33,669 nt of DNA from Clostridia bacterium (GCA_028684195.1 JAQUGH010000008.1:1-33669), one strand, 5' to 3'; positions 21,746 to 33,114 are shown, numbered from the stretch's first letter. Made by a program: numbers and translations. Notes: generated from the sequence alone by a model not told the origin.

Positions 21746-21946
21746 TTATTTGAGACCATATTTACTATTAAACTTTTCAACACGCCCTGTGGTATAAACA
21801 TTACGTTGCTTGCCAGTGTAGAAGGGGTGACAGTTTGAACAAAGCTCTACCTTCAAGTTTTCCTTTGTTGATCCTGTTTCAAAAGACGTCCCACAAGCAC
21901 AAGTCACTGTAGTTTTATAATATTCAGGATGAATACCCTCTTTCAC
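21746..21946 (-). CDS. rpmE: 50S ribosomal protein L31 (zinc-binding CXXC type); likely GTG start at 21946
   Basis: [27 protein letters not shown]...[25 protein letters not shown] before the GTG (ORF track 21964 uses TTG). Confidence 0.95.
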   Translation of the reverse strand: MKEGIHPEYYKTTVTCACGTSFETGSTKENLKVELCSNCHPFYTGKQRNVYTTGRVEKFNSKYGLK

Positions 21947-22048
21947 ATTTTCACCTTCTTTCAAAAACTCTTCCTAAAAAAGAAGAACTTACACTACATT
22001 ACAGAATAGTATTATAGCATATCTCACATACTAACACAAGAACCAAAT

Positions 22049-23053
22049 CTAATACTCCCGCCCATTTACATATCCTGATTTTTTATCTATTCTATGTTGT
22101 GCTTCTAAGAACCGTACCGTTCCCGAAGCTGCACGCATTACAATACTATGAGTTGTAACATAATTGCCATAATAACGAACGCCTTTAAGCGTATCACCAT
22201 CAGTTATCCCGGTTGCTGCAAATATAACATCATCACTACTTACCAAATCATCCATAGTTAAAATTCTTTTAGTATCAGTTACACCTGATTTATGGACACG
22301 TTTTGACTTTATAGTTCCTCCGTCCCATAGCCTTCCTTGGAGTTCACCACCCAAGCAACGTAAAGCAGCTGCACCCAAAACCCCCTCAGGAGCACCACCA
22401 ATACCCATGACCATATCAACTCCTGAGCCCGGAATAGCCACAGCGACTGCAGGAGAAACATCCCCTGCCGTTATTAATCTAATTCTAGCCCCAATACTAC
22501 GCAATTCATTTATTATATACTCATTACGAGAACGATCTAGTACAACTACAGTAACATCTTGAACTTCCTTATTAAGACTTTTAGCAACTGCCGTAACATT
22601 CTCTGTAATACTTGCATCCAAACTTATTTTCCCAACCGCAGCCTGTCCTACCGCTATCTTATTCATATAATACATATCGGGTGCATGCAAGAGGCATTTT
22701 CTAGGGGCAACCGCAAGCACAGCAATGGCTCCATTAAGCCCTTTTGCTACTAAATCCGTACCTTCTAGGGGATCCACAGCAATATCAACTTTAGAACATT
22801 TCCCTGTACCTACTTTTTCTCCAACGTATAACATAGGAGCTTCATCCTTTTCTCCTTCACCAATAACCACAATTCCATCCACATTAACAGTATCAAACAT
22901 AGACCGCATCGCTCCAACTGCAGCCCCATCCGCATTGTTTTTGTCGCCACGCCCCAGCCAACGTGCAGAAGCAATTGCGGCTGCTTCTGTAACTCTGACA
23001 AATTCCAAAGCTAACTCTCTTTCCATCGTTGAGCACAATCTCTTCGTTGACAT
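22049..23053 (-). CDS. glpX: Fructose-1,6-bisphosphatase class II (GlpX)
   Basis: GEGEKDEAPMLYVGE, DIAVDPLEGTDLVAKG, GIGGAPEGVLGAAALRCLGGE. Confidence 0.97.
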   Translation of the reverse strand: MSTKRLCSTMERELALEFVRVTEAAAIASARWLGRGDKNNADGAAVGAMRSMFDTVNVDGIVVIGEGEKDEAPMLYVGEKVGTGKCSKVDIAVDPLEGTDLVAKGLNGAIAVLAVAPRKCLLHAPDMYYMNKIAVGQAAVGKISLDASITENVTAVAKSLNKEVQDVTVVVLDRSRNEYIINELRSIGARIRLITAGDVSPAVAVAIPGSGVDMVMGIGGAPEGVLGAAALRCLGGELQGRLWDGGTIKSKRVHKSGVTDTKRILTMDDLVSSDDVIFAATGITDGDTLKGVRYYGNYVTTHSIVMRAASGTVRFLEAQHRIDKKSGYVNGREY

Positions 23054-23132
23054 TTCTGTTCCCCCTCAAATTTTTATATCTTTACTCACAGAAATCAAGG
23101 GCAGTAGCTACATATACCGCCCTCTCCTTTGT

Positions 23133-23987
23133 CTATGCCCTTCCATTGCTACCAAAAATGCGAATTTTTTCTCTAACTATCTCAATCATCGCTTCTCTGG
23201 CAGGTCCTAATATTTTACGAGGATCAATCTCTTGAGGGCTTTTCGCTATTACGCTTTTTACACCCTTCACAAAAGCTTCCCGAATATTTGTATCTATATT
23301 TACTTTCCTCACTCCCAAGGCAATTGCCCTTTTTATATCATCCCCCGGTACTCCCGAAGAACCATGCATTACTATCGGTACATCCACCAACTTCTGTATC
23401 TTATCCAATCTTTCAAAATCTAGCTTTGGTTCAAATTTATACCTGCCATGTGCTGTACCAATTGCTACAGCAAGAGAATCTACTCCAGTATTATCCACAA
23501 AATACTTAACTTCTTCCGGATCTGTCAGCATAGCATCTCTCTCATCTACACTAACATCATCTTCTGTTCCGCCAATTTTCCCTATTTCTGCTTCTGTAGA
23601 TACACCTGCTGCAGAAGCAATTCTAACAATCTGTTTTGTTATAGCTATATTTTCTTCCATAGGCAGTTTAGAACCATCAAACATTACAGACGTAAATCCT
23701 TTAGCAATGCAACGTATCACCTGCTCAAAATCAGTCCCGTGATCTAAATGTAAGCAAATCGGAACGTGCGCGTTTTTGGCAGCTGTACTTACCAAACCTA
23801 CAATGTAATCAAGTCCAGCATATTTTATAGCACCTTGACTAGCTTGAATAATGGCAGGGGATTTTTCCGCTTCAGCAGCAGCAACAATTGCTTGTATTAT
23901 CTCCATGTTATTACAATTAAAAGCCCCCACTGCATATCCACCTTTTTTCGCTTCGTCTAACAATTCTTTTCCTGTAACAAGTGACAT
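23133..23987 (-). CDS. fba: Class II fructose-1,6-bisphosphate aldolase
   Basis: AVGAFNCNNMEIIQAIV, HLDHGTDFEQV, MHGSSGVPGDDIKRAI. Confidence 0.97.
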   Translation of the reverse strand: MSLVTGKELLDEAKKGGYAVGAFNCNNMEIIQAIVAAAEAEKSPAIIQASQGAIKYAGLDYIVGLVSTAAKNAHVPICLHLDHGTDFEQVIRCIAKGFTSVMFDGSKLPMEENIAITKQIVRIASAAGVSTEAEIGKIGGTEDDVSVDERDAMLTDPEEVKYFVDNTGVDSLAVAIGTAHGRYKFEPKLDFERLDKIQKLVDVPIVMHGSSGVPGDDIKRAIALGVRKVNIDTNIREAFVKGVKSVIAKSPQEIDPRKILGPAREAMIEIVREKIRIFGSNGRA

Positions 23988-24226
23988 TTTATTGTTTCAA
24001 GCCTCCTTTAAAATATTAAAATTTATATATCTACAAACCTACATCAATATAGTATAAGTAGATACCACTCTATTCAATATACCACTAATAGCTACTTAGA
24101 AAAAGGTTTTTACACTATAATCTTTATTTTAAACCCAATATCAAAAAATTCCTTCTTCTTTTAATTTGCAAAAAATACAAACATACTCTTGCTATGAATT
24201 TTGACAATCCTTTTGAATGAGTTTTT

Positions 24227-24928
24227 TTATATTTTTTCTCCTTCAAGATGCTCTCCATAAAAGCATCTGCATGAATAAGCTTCCAATTTAATACATTTCA
24301 TATCATAAATTCGTCGCAAATCACCTCTCGTTTTTACAAATACTACACCAGTAGCATTGCAATGAGGACAATTTATTTCTACCCTGTCTTGAAACGCATC
24401 TACCTCTAACTGGCTATTTCCACAACTACAGGACATTTTCCCTTCTTCCAACATATCACTAAGATAATCAACGGTTTTGTTTATTATATTGAAATCATCA
24501 GAGCACTCCTCATTGTATCCCAATTCCTCGACCATTTGTCTATAACTATTCTCTTCTTGACTAATATTTTCGATAACCTTTTCCCTTATTCCCATAAATC
24601 CAATCCTCATAGCAGTTCCTTCACACTTGATAGGAATCACATATTTATTCCATACTTCGTCTTTTCTAAAAAGATATCTATGTTTGGTTTCGCACATAAA
24701 ACATCTGACTTGAAGACAAAAAATGTTTTTACCCTTTTTATTAATATTGGCTAAGCTATTTCCGCATTCACAAAAAAGCTTTACACTGCCAACTCCACTA
24801 AAATCAAAGCGAGACAGCGAACGCACATTTATCTTTCCACAACTGGAACACCGCAAAGCTATCACTGTATGGGTACATATAACCATTCCCTCGCCACCTT
24901 TTCGTGTCTTTACGGAAATATTCTTCAT
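24227..24928 (-). CDS. Uncharacterised Cys-rich (multi zinc-ribbon-like) protein
   Basis: 233 aa with about 17 Cys, including CSSCGK, CECGN, CFMC, SCSCGN, CPHC; intact ORF between fba and spo0F. Confidence 0.7.
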   Translation of the reverse strand: MKNISVKTRKGGEGMVICTHTVIALRCSSCGKINVRSLSRFDFSGVGSVKLFCECGNSLANINKKGKNIFCLQVRCFMCETKHRYLFRKDEVWNKYVIPIKCEGTAMRIGFMGIREKVIENISQEENSYRQMVEELGYNEECSDDFNIINKTVDYLSDMLEEGKMSCSCGNSQLEVDAFQDRVEINCPHCNATGVVFVKTRGDLRRIYDMKCIKLEAYSCRCFYGEHLEGEKI

Positions 24929-24949
24929 GATATGACATAATCCTGCAAA

Positions 24950-25315
24950 TTAATTATTAATAACTTTTTCTAATAACTCTTTTACATCTTCAATACCAAA
25001 AGGTTTTTTAATAATTGCGTCTATTTTTAATCTATAAACCTCTTCCGCCAACTCAGACTCACTATACCCAGTCATCAATATTATTTTTAGATCTTTTTCC
25101 TGCCTCAGTAAATTTTTTATAGTATTGACACCATTCATTCCCGGCATTTTCATATCTACCATTACAACATGAAAATCACCCTGCTTTACTAATTCAAGAG
25201 CCTCTTCTCCAGCAGCTACCGAATGTACTTCGTAACCCAACATTACACAGGTTTCAACTAATACTCTGCGAATCCCTTCTTGGTCATCTACAATTAAAAC
25301 CTTAAAATTCTTCAT
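24950..25315 (-). CDS. spo0F: Stand-alone response regulator receiver, Spo0F-like
   Basis: KVLIVDDQEGIRRVLVE, VVMVDMKMPGMNG, KKPFGIEDVKELL. Confidence 0.9.
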   Translation of the reverse strand: MKNFKVLIVDDQEGIRRVLVETCVMLGYEVHSVAAGEEALELVKQGDFHVVMVDMKMPGMNGVNTIKNLLRQEKDLKIILMTGYSESELAEEVYRLKIDAIIKKPFGIEDVKELLEKVINN

Positions 25316-25377
25316 GTTCCTTTCTTCCCTTCTACCCTTCTACCTTTCCATTATCATTCATTTAATCCGCCGCCAAC

Positions 25378-25409
25378 CTTTATCCGAAAGCTAAGCGACG
25401 GTTTCACTT
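25378..25409 (-). repeat. Dispersed intergenic repeat, short copy at the alr 3' end
   Basis: Minus strand AAGTGAAACCGTCGCTTAGCTTTCGGATAAAG; the alr stop TGA lies inside it. Confidence 0.65.
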
Positions 25410-26594
25410 TATCCCATTTTTTACGATACTACCTACCCTGACCCTTACAATTCTACCATTCTCCAAATAAACTTTAGGTATATCAAGTCTCATCGTCGTT
25501 CTTCTGGCAGAAATTTGAGCTACATCCCCTACCTTTAGATTATTGACCCTTGAGACATCCACCATTGTGTACTGCATGCCCACCTTGCCAATTACCTTAC
25601 CTTTTCCTTCTTTGAAAATAGCAAATGGTACAACCCTTAAATAACCAAAATAATTTAGAATTAACTTTGCAATATTTTTAAAAAGTTCCCACCCATTTAC
25701 AGGTTTAGATACCGGCTCTACCTGAAATCCATCGATAACTCCTATTGGTAAAACCGCAACAGAAATGTTTTTGTGAGTACGAAAAGCACGCCCATAGCCT
25801 ACCGATTGACCACGAGGTAAATCTCTAACGTATACTATTTTCGCCTTGAATACCCATGAATCCTTTAATTTTAATGTATCTTCCATGTACGGAGCCGGAT
25901 ATTGACCATAAAGCAACGTTCCAACACGAACCATATCAAGCTGCATTTCCGGTAAATCTACAACAGCAGAACTATTAGCAATATGTCTTATTAACCCTTT
26001 TATCCCAGCCTTCTCTAAGCTTTTACAAGTTTCCTGAAATACACTAAATTGCCGAAAGCTAAAGCTCTTGTTTTTGCGCATGGCTACAGCAAGATGTGAA
26101 TACACCCCTTCCAACTGAAGACCTGGTATTTTTAAAATTTCTTTTGCTGCCAATACTACATCACAAGGCCAAAATCCAAACCGTCCCATACCTGTTTCAA
26201 CTTTAATATGAATCTTAATGCTTTTATCATCTCTATCTGTACACTGCTTCAACCATTGTATAGATTCCATACATGCTACTGTAGCCGTTAAATTGAAGTT
26301 AAAATAGAGCTCTACATCTTCAGGAAAAAAGGCACCGAAAACCAAGATGGGAATAGATACCCCTGCCAAGCGCAATTCTTTCCCTTCTTCAGCCGTGGTT
26401 ACCCCTAACATATCTGCACCTATTTTTTCTAATAAAAGACCAACCTCAACCGCTCCATGGCCATAAGCATCTGCTTTAACTACACCTAAAAATTTTACAC
26501 CAGGATTTAATTTTTGCTTTATGTTCATGTAATTAGTTTTGATAGCATCAAGATCTATCTCAATCCACTTTGAACCTACTAAGCTGCTCTTCAT
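25404..26594 (-). CDS. alr: Alanine racemase family protein, divergent
   Basis: VKADAYGHGAVEVG (PLP Lys), SVGYGR (catalytic Tyr), LDMVRVGTLLYG; atypical GVIDGF and MQY motifs. Confidence 0.85.
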   Translation of the reverse strand: MKSSLVGSKWIEIDLDAIKTNYMNIKQKLNPGVKFLGVVKADAYGHGAVEVGLLLEKIGADMLGVTTAEEGKELRLAGVSIPILVFGAFFPEDVELYFNFNLTATVACMESIQWLKQCTDRDDKSIKIHIKVETGMGRFGFWPCDVVLAAKEILKIPGLQLEGVYSHLAVAMRKNKSFSFRQFSVFQETCKSLEKAGIKGLIRHIANSSAVVDLPEMQLDMVRVGTLLYGQYPAPYMEDTLKLKDSWVFKAKIVYVRDLPRGQSVGYGRAFRTHKNISVAVLPIGVIDGFQVEPVSKPVNGWELFKNIAKLILNYFGYLRVVPFAIFKEGKGKVIGKVGMQYTMVDVSRVNNLKVGDVAQISARRTTMRLDIPKVYLENGRIVRVRVGSIVKNGIK

Positions 26595-26598
26595 AGAC

Positions 26599-27693
26599 TT
26601 ACTTCCCCCGTTTACCTTTTAAAATCTTTTTTAGGGCAATTATCCTTCTTATATTCTTTTGATAAATTGGTTCAAGTATACTCCACAAATGATAATAAAA
26701 AGGTGAAAATACTAAATCATATTCACCTATGAATTCTATAAAGTCGCCCTTAAAGCCCTTTTTAAAACGATATAACCCATAAAGAGGATTATCCTCCGAA
26801 ATATCCCCTGAAACACCTCGAAAGTCATAAAAGCTACAGTCGTTTTCTTTAGCCCATTTAATCATTGTCCATTGTAAAAGATAATTGGGCATTACATTTC
26901 TATAAGAATTTGAAGAAGCTCCATAAATATACCAACCCTTATCCCCAAACAAGAAAGCCAAAGTTCCCGCAACAGGTTTCCCTTGGTAGTAAGCCATAAA
27001 CAGCTTCAAATTCCCAGAAGGCATGAGATGACGCCACATATTTTCAAAATAGCTGTAAGGTCGAACTAAAAACTTATCACGTTCTGTTGTTTCTTTAAGA
27101 ACTTTATAGAATACCGGAAGTTCCTCTACCTCACAATCCCCATTAATTTCAACACCTTTTTTCTTGGCCAATCTTATATTATATCGAGTTTTAGAATGAA
27201 GGTTATTAAACAGGGTATCAATATCCGGTTCTAAATTTAACCGAAACACAAATCTGGGCTGAACTCCTTCAAATCCTTTGCCCTTTCCCGTTTGAATAAA
27301 ATTACGACTATGAAGATATTCTTCAAACTCGCTATCCTCTACAGAAATATCGGGATCAATTTTAAGAAATATCGCACCTCTTTTTTGGGCAAATTTTTTA
27401 ACTTCGCCAAATAAAAAATCCATTAATTTAAAATTATGCACGTCTCCCACAGGACCTCTGGGAGCATAAAAGAAAGTTCTGCCTAACCCGGGAATCTTAC
27501 GTCCCAATATACTAATTGCCGCTACCGGATTTCTTTCTCCCTCCTCCACAATAAATCGATAGGGATTCCACTCGCCTTCGCCTTTAATTTCTCCCCATTC
27601 AAAGGATTGCAGTACATGTCCTTTAATCGCTGTAGCTATATAATTATTATAATATTCTTTTTCATTTTGCTTAATCAATTTCAATACATACAT
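26599..27693 (-). CDS. FemABX-family peptidoglycan bridge peptidyltransferase
   Basis: HVLQSFEWGEIK, LHSKTRYNIRLAKKKGVEI, YGASSNSYRNVMPNYLLQWTMIKWAKENDCSFYDFRG. Confidence 0.9.
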   Translation of the reverse strand: MYVLKLIKQNEKEYYNNYIATAIKGHVLQSFEWGEIKGEGEWNPYRFIVEEGERNPVAAISILGRKIPGLGRTFFYAPRGPVGDVHNFKLMDFLFGEVKKFAQKRGAIFLKIDPDISVEDSEFEEYLHSRNFIQTGKGKGFEGVQPRFVFRLNLEPDIDTLFNNLHSKTRYNIRLAKKKGVEINGDCEVEELPVFYKVLKETTERDKFLVRPYSYFENMWRHLMPSGNLKLFMAYYQGKPVAGTLAFLFGDKGWYIYGASSNSYRNVMPNYLLQWTMIKWAKENDCSFYDFRGVSGDISEDNPLYGLYRFKKGFKGDFIEFIGEYDLVFSPFYYHLWSILEPIYQKNIRRIIALKKILKGKRGK

Positions 27694-27787
27694 AATTTCA
27701 ATTTTTATCCTCCTTCATTTGCGTCTTTAGTTTGTCCATTCTACACAAACTATATTTCGTTTTTATTTTCAAACTACCCCGTTTGCC

Positions 27788-27822
27788 AAAAATAGGCGCA
27801 GCATAGCTGTACCTATTTTTTT
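27788..27822 (-). terminator. Terminator of pyrG
   Basis: AAAAATAGG...CAGC-atA-GCTG...CCTATTTTT stem with small internal loop; T-tract on the minus strand. Confidence 0.75.
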
Positions 27823-27856
27823 AATATTCTACCAAAACGATTAAAATACCTAATTA

Positions 27857-29500
<1,644 letters not shown>

Positions 29501-29544
29501 TTATGAATTTTATACTTCCCTTCATCTTACGTCAAGGGAAGTTT

Positions 29545-29585
29545 CTCTTTATCTTAAATAGCTAACTGTCGCTAAGACTTCACTT
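29545..29585 (-). repeat. Dispersed intergenic repeat, copy 3 nt after the rpoE stop
   Basis: AATAGCTAACTGTCGCTAAGACTTC (29557-29581) versus AATAGCTAACCATCGCTAAAACTTC (18620-18644): 22/25 identical, all three differences transitions. Confidence 0.75.
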
Positions 29586-29587
29586 TC

Positions 29588-29911
29588 CTAACGCCTTCCA
29601 AAAGATATCTTATGCAGACCTGCACGTGACGCATTTCGTTTCACTATTTTTTTCTGTGTCCATTCCTTCAAGCCCCAGCTCCCTTGTCCCAATAAATTAA
29701 AGCGACTATCCAAGGTCATCTCCGTGTGAACTGCTGCCATCATTTGCGAGTTCGCCAAACATCCTTTAATGATAAAGACCTCCTGCATTAGCTCTCGAAG
29801 GTTTTTACCTTGGCTAGCATATTTCAATATTAAATACGCTATTTCTGTTTCGGATAATTTAGGATCAATGCTCTTACTATTCTTCGTCTCTTGATTCATT
29901 CTCTGGGTCAA
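29588..29911 (-). CDS. rpoE: RNA polymerase delta subunit-like (HARE-HTH) protein
   Basis: ETEIAYLILKYASQGKNLRELMQEVF...DSRFNLLGQGSWGLKEW; between argS and pyrG. Confidence 0.88.
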   Translation of the reverse strand: MTQRMNQETKNSKSIDPKLSETEIAYLILKYASQGKNLRELMQEVFIIKGCLANSQMMAAVHTEMTLDSRFNLLGQGSWGLKEWTQKKIVKRNASRAGLHKISFGRR

Positions 29912-29930
29912 CCCCTTTTTTATAAAAGCG

Positions 29931-31604
29931 CTACATTCTTTCAGGCGCAGATACTCCTATAAGCAAAAGTAAATTACGCAAGGTAATTCTAGTTGCATCC
30001 ACAAGACCTAAACGTGCTTCCCTTAACCCTTTCTCATCAGTTAAAACACGGCAACTATTGTAAAAACTATGAAAAGCAGAAGCGAGGTCTTGAGCATATC
30101 GAGTAAGACGATGCGGTTCGTAATTCAATGCTGCTTCTGTTATCTCTTCAGGATAATCAGCAATTTTACGAATCAAATTCAATTCCGTTTCTTCTTTTAA
30201 CAATGCAAAATTAATTAACTCAATATTTTTAATTTTTTCAGGACTTGCCTTAAGAATACTAGCTATCCGAGCATGAGCATACTGTACATAATAAACCGGA
30301 TTATCTGATGATTCTGCTTTGGCTAAATCTAAATCAAAATCCAAGTGACTATCAGGATTACGCATTATAAAGAAATATCGTGCTGCATCCTTTCCAACTT
30401 CATCTATCAACTCAGAAAGTGTAATGTACTGACCACTTCTTTTAGACATCCGAACAACATCGCCATCTCTGAGAAGACGAACAAGTTGCATTATTATAAC
30501 ATCTAACTTCTTCTCATCATACCCTTGTGCCTTCATCGCTCCTTTCATTCTAGCTACATGCCCATGATGATCTGCTCCCCAAATATTAATTACCTTTTCA
30601 AACCCACGTTCAAATTTGTTTATATGATATGCTATGTCGGCAACAAAATACGTGGGAATTCCGTTGGCACGAACAACCACTTCATCCTTATTGTCTCCGA
30701 ATTGAGACGTCTTAAACCATAAAGCTCCTTCTTTTTCATAGATAAGGTCTTTGTCCTGCAGCTCCTGAATAATTCTTTTTATAGCACCTGTATCATGCAA
30801 GCTTTGTTCACTAAACCAAACATCATATTCCACGCCAAACCTTGCCAAATCATTTTTAATATTGGTTATCTTTTCTTCCAAACCCTTTTGAATTAAAAAT
30901 TCTCTCCGCAAAACTGAATCAACATTTAAATATTTATCCCCTACTTCGGAAATAATATTTTTCACGGTTGCAACTACATCTTCACCATGATAACCTTCTT
31001 CGGGAAAATCAGCTTTTTGTCCCAATAATTGAAAATAACGAGCTTCTAAGGATTTACCAAAGTTCTCTATTTGATTGCCTGCATCATTTATATAGAATTC
31101 TCTAGTAACATTAAATCCAATGGCTGCCAAGAGATTGCTCAACGTATCGCCCAAAGCCGCTCCCCTAGCATTTCCCATATGGAGAAGACCCGTAGGATTC
31201 GCACTAACATATTCTAATTGAATCTTTTTCCCCTGTCCAACATTCGACTTACCAAAATTTTCTCCTTCTTTTATCACATACGGCAATACCTTATATAGCC
31301 ATTTTTGTCCTAGATGAAAATTAATAAATCCTGAACCGGCAATCTCTACTTTTTCAGTCCACTCATCAACATTTTCTAAGTTCTCTATCAAAATTCGAGC
31401 AACTTCCCTAGGCGGCATCTTGACTTCCTTGCATAAAAGCATAGCTATATTTGTGGCAAAATCGCCATGAGTTTTGTCCCTCGGTACTTCAACAGTAAAA
31501 TCAGGTAATACATTAAATTTGAGTATTTCCTTTTTCTTTGCTTTATTCAAAGCTTTTTTTATTTCAGAATATACTTCTTCCCTCTTGGAAGTAATAATAC
31601 TCAT
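29931..31604 (-). CDS. argS: Arginyl-tRNA synthetase
   Basis: EYVSANPTGLLHMGNARGAALGD, VVRMSKRSGQYITL. Confidence 0.99.
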   Translation of the reverse strand: MSIITSKREEVYSEIKKALNKAKKKEILKFNVLPDFTVEVPRDKTHGDFATNIAMLLCKEVKMPPREVARILIENLENVDEWTEKVEIAGSGFINFHLGQKWLYKVLPYVIKEGENFGKSNVGQGKKIQLEYVSANPTGLLHMGNARGAALGDTLSNLLAAIGFNVTREFYINDAGNQIENFGKSLEARYFQLLGQKADFPEEGYHGEDVVATVKNIISEVGDKYLNVDSVLRREFLIQKGLEEKITNIKNDLARFGVEYDVWFSEQSLHDTGAIKRIIQELQDKDLIYEKEGALWFKTSQFGDNKDEVVVRANGIPTYFVADIAYHINKFERGFEKVINIWGADHHGHVARMKGAMKAQGYDEKKLDVIIMQLVRLLRDGDVVRMSKRSGQYITLSELIDEVGKDAARYFFIMRNPDSHLDFDLDLAKAESSDNPVYYVQYAHARIASILKASPEKIKNIELINFALLKEETELNLIRKIADYPEEITEAALNYEPHRLTRYAQDLASAFHSFYNSCRVLTDEKGLREARLGLVDATRITLRNLLLLIGVSAPERM

Positions 31605-31732
31605 AAATTACTCCTCTCCTCTACGCTTTTGCTCCTTAAAACAATTAAGAAACCTTATAATTTAATTCAAAAGAACTCAATCCAATTAATTATATCTATC
31701 ATCAACATGTAATGTCAATGATATAATAAATG

Positions 31733-33106
31733 TTACGCTACATTAAATTCAGATTCCGTTGGAGGTGTAATCCTTGTAACAACTTCCTCACCACCTGTAT
31801 TTGCATTATAAAATATAATGAACTTTTCTTCAGAAAAAGTACCCCTTACTTCCCATGTTAGCACTTCTTTTCCCCATGTATTAACAATTAGAGCTGGGCG
31901 TATCAATTCTACTTTCAAATTAGGATTGATTTGTTTGCGTAATTCTTCTTTACTTAATGTCGCCTTTGATAGTTCTCTCTTCTTGTGGTACATATAATAA
32001 TTTGTACCCTCATAACCTAATATTTCTCCATTATCAAGGGCTATTTGTAACTTTATCTGATCCGGATATAGTAAGACATCCTCTTGACGTGGGGCTAAGG
32101 TATATATACCAGTATTATCCTGCTTTTGCACTTGCACAACAGTAAAATTATTGTAATTTCGTTTTTCTAAAAATGTCTGTACTCTCCTCTCCCCCTCATT
32201 TAAATCTATATTATCTTTTTCAACCACTTTCCTTTTCATAGCCCATACTACCGCTCCATCTAATTTACTAACATCAATATATACTGGTTCTGTTTCTTCT
32301 CCTATAGGTAATATCTCAAGTCCAAAGGTCGGAATATCACCTATTCCTTCATAAGCTAACTTTGCTTTATACTTACTAGAATCAGGATACCACCAAGAAA
32401 GTGCAATTTTTTTTGCCTCTTCTTGCGTAATATTTTCTTTTCCTCTTACTTTTTTAGCATCAGGTTCTACTGCTGATAAATTTTCACCTAAATTTATTTC
32501 TGGATACTCTTCCATTTTTTTTTCCATTAATTCAAACCCATCAACAATCGTATTATCTTCAAGTTCTTTATTAGTAGTAATAGTAGCGACTTCAACCTGC
32601 GTCCAACTTAATTCCTTATTTAATATTTTCGCCCCTAATTTATCTAAATCTTCTTTCATGCTTTTAGAGCGATTATATAATTCCTCAATAATCTCAGAGC
32701 TTTTTTTGTCAAATCCACCCTCTCCTTGAGATACCTGATTCAAAAGGGCACTAGCCACCTCTCCTGTATCAGATAAAAATTTTTCCGTGTTGGAAAGTGA
32801 TACATAAGCCAATGGTAAGCTACCTATATTAGCTTGAGCCGCAAAAACCTGTCTCCAGATTGTTGCTATAGATAAAATAGACTGCTCCTTTGAACTATTT
32901 ATCAATGTTTGTGCTAATTGTCCCGAAATATTATCTAAATGCCATGTAAGCTCATAAAATGACTTTTGATACTGACTTTCTGCTCTGTTTTGTAAATTTT
33001 GTCTTATTTTAGATTCTTGATATCCCCATACCCCCGTACTAATAAGTCCTATCACTAAAATTCCAGGAACTATCCACTGCTTCCATTTTTTCATTATTAT
33101 ATTCAT
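31733..33106 (-). CDS. ypeB: YpeB, spore germination protein
   Basis: N-terminal TM, PepSY-like C-terminal repeats; directly downstream of sleB. Start placed at ATG 33106 with GGTGA upstream; the ORF-track extension to 33199 overlaps sleB. Confidence 0.92.
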   Translation of the reverse strand: MNIIMKKWKQWIVPGILVIGLISTGVWGYQESKIRQNLQNRAESQYQKSFYELTWHLDNISGQLAQTLINSSKEQSILSIATIWRQVFAAQANIGSLPLAYVSLSNTEKFLSDTGEVASALLNQVSQGEGGFDKKSSEIIEELYNRSKSMKEDLDKLGAKILNKELSWTQVEVATITTNKELEDNTIVDGFELMEKKMEEYPEINLGENLSAVEPDAKKVRGKENITQEEAKKIALSWWYPDSSKYKAKLAYEGIGDIPTFGLEILPIGEETEPVYIDVSKLDGAVVWAMKRKVVEKDNIDLNEGERRVQTFLEKRNYNNFTVVQVQKQDNTGIYTLAPRQEDVLLYPDQIKLQIALDNGEILGYEGTNYYMYHKKRELSKATLSKEELRKQINPNLKVELIRPALIVNTWGKEVLTWEVRGTFSEEKFIIFYNANTGGEEVVTRITPPTESEFNVA

Positions 33107-33114
33107 TCCTTTCT

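Noticed and set aside
22725-23210. 161-aa plus-strand ORF
   Set aside because: Antisense shadow of glpX and the fba 3' end.
29514-29542. ACTTCCCTT...AAGGGAAGT hairpin as a rpoE terminator or pyrG attenuator
   Set aside because: 9-bp stem without a following U-tract on the minus strand; not enough to call either function.
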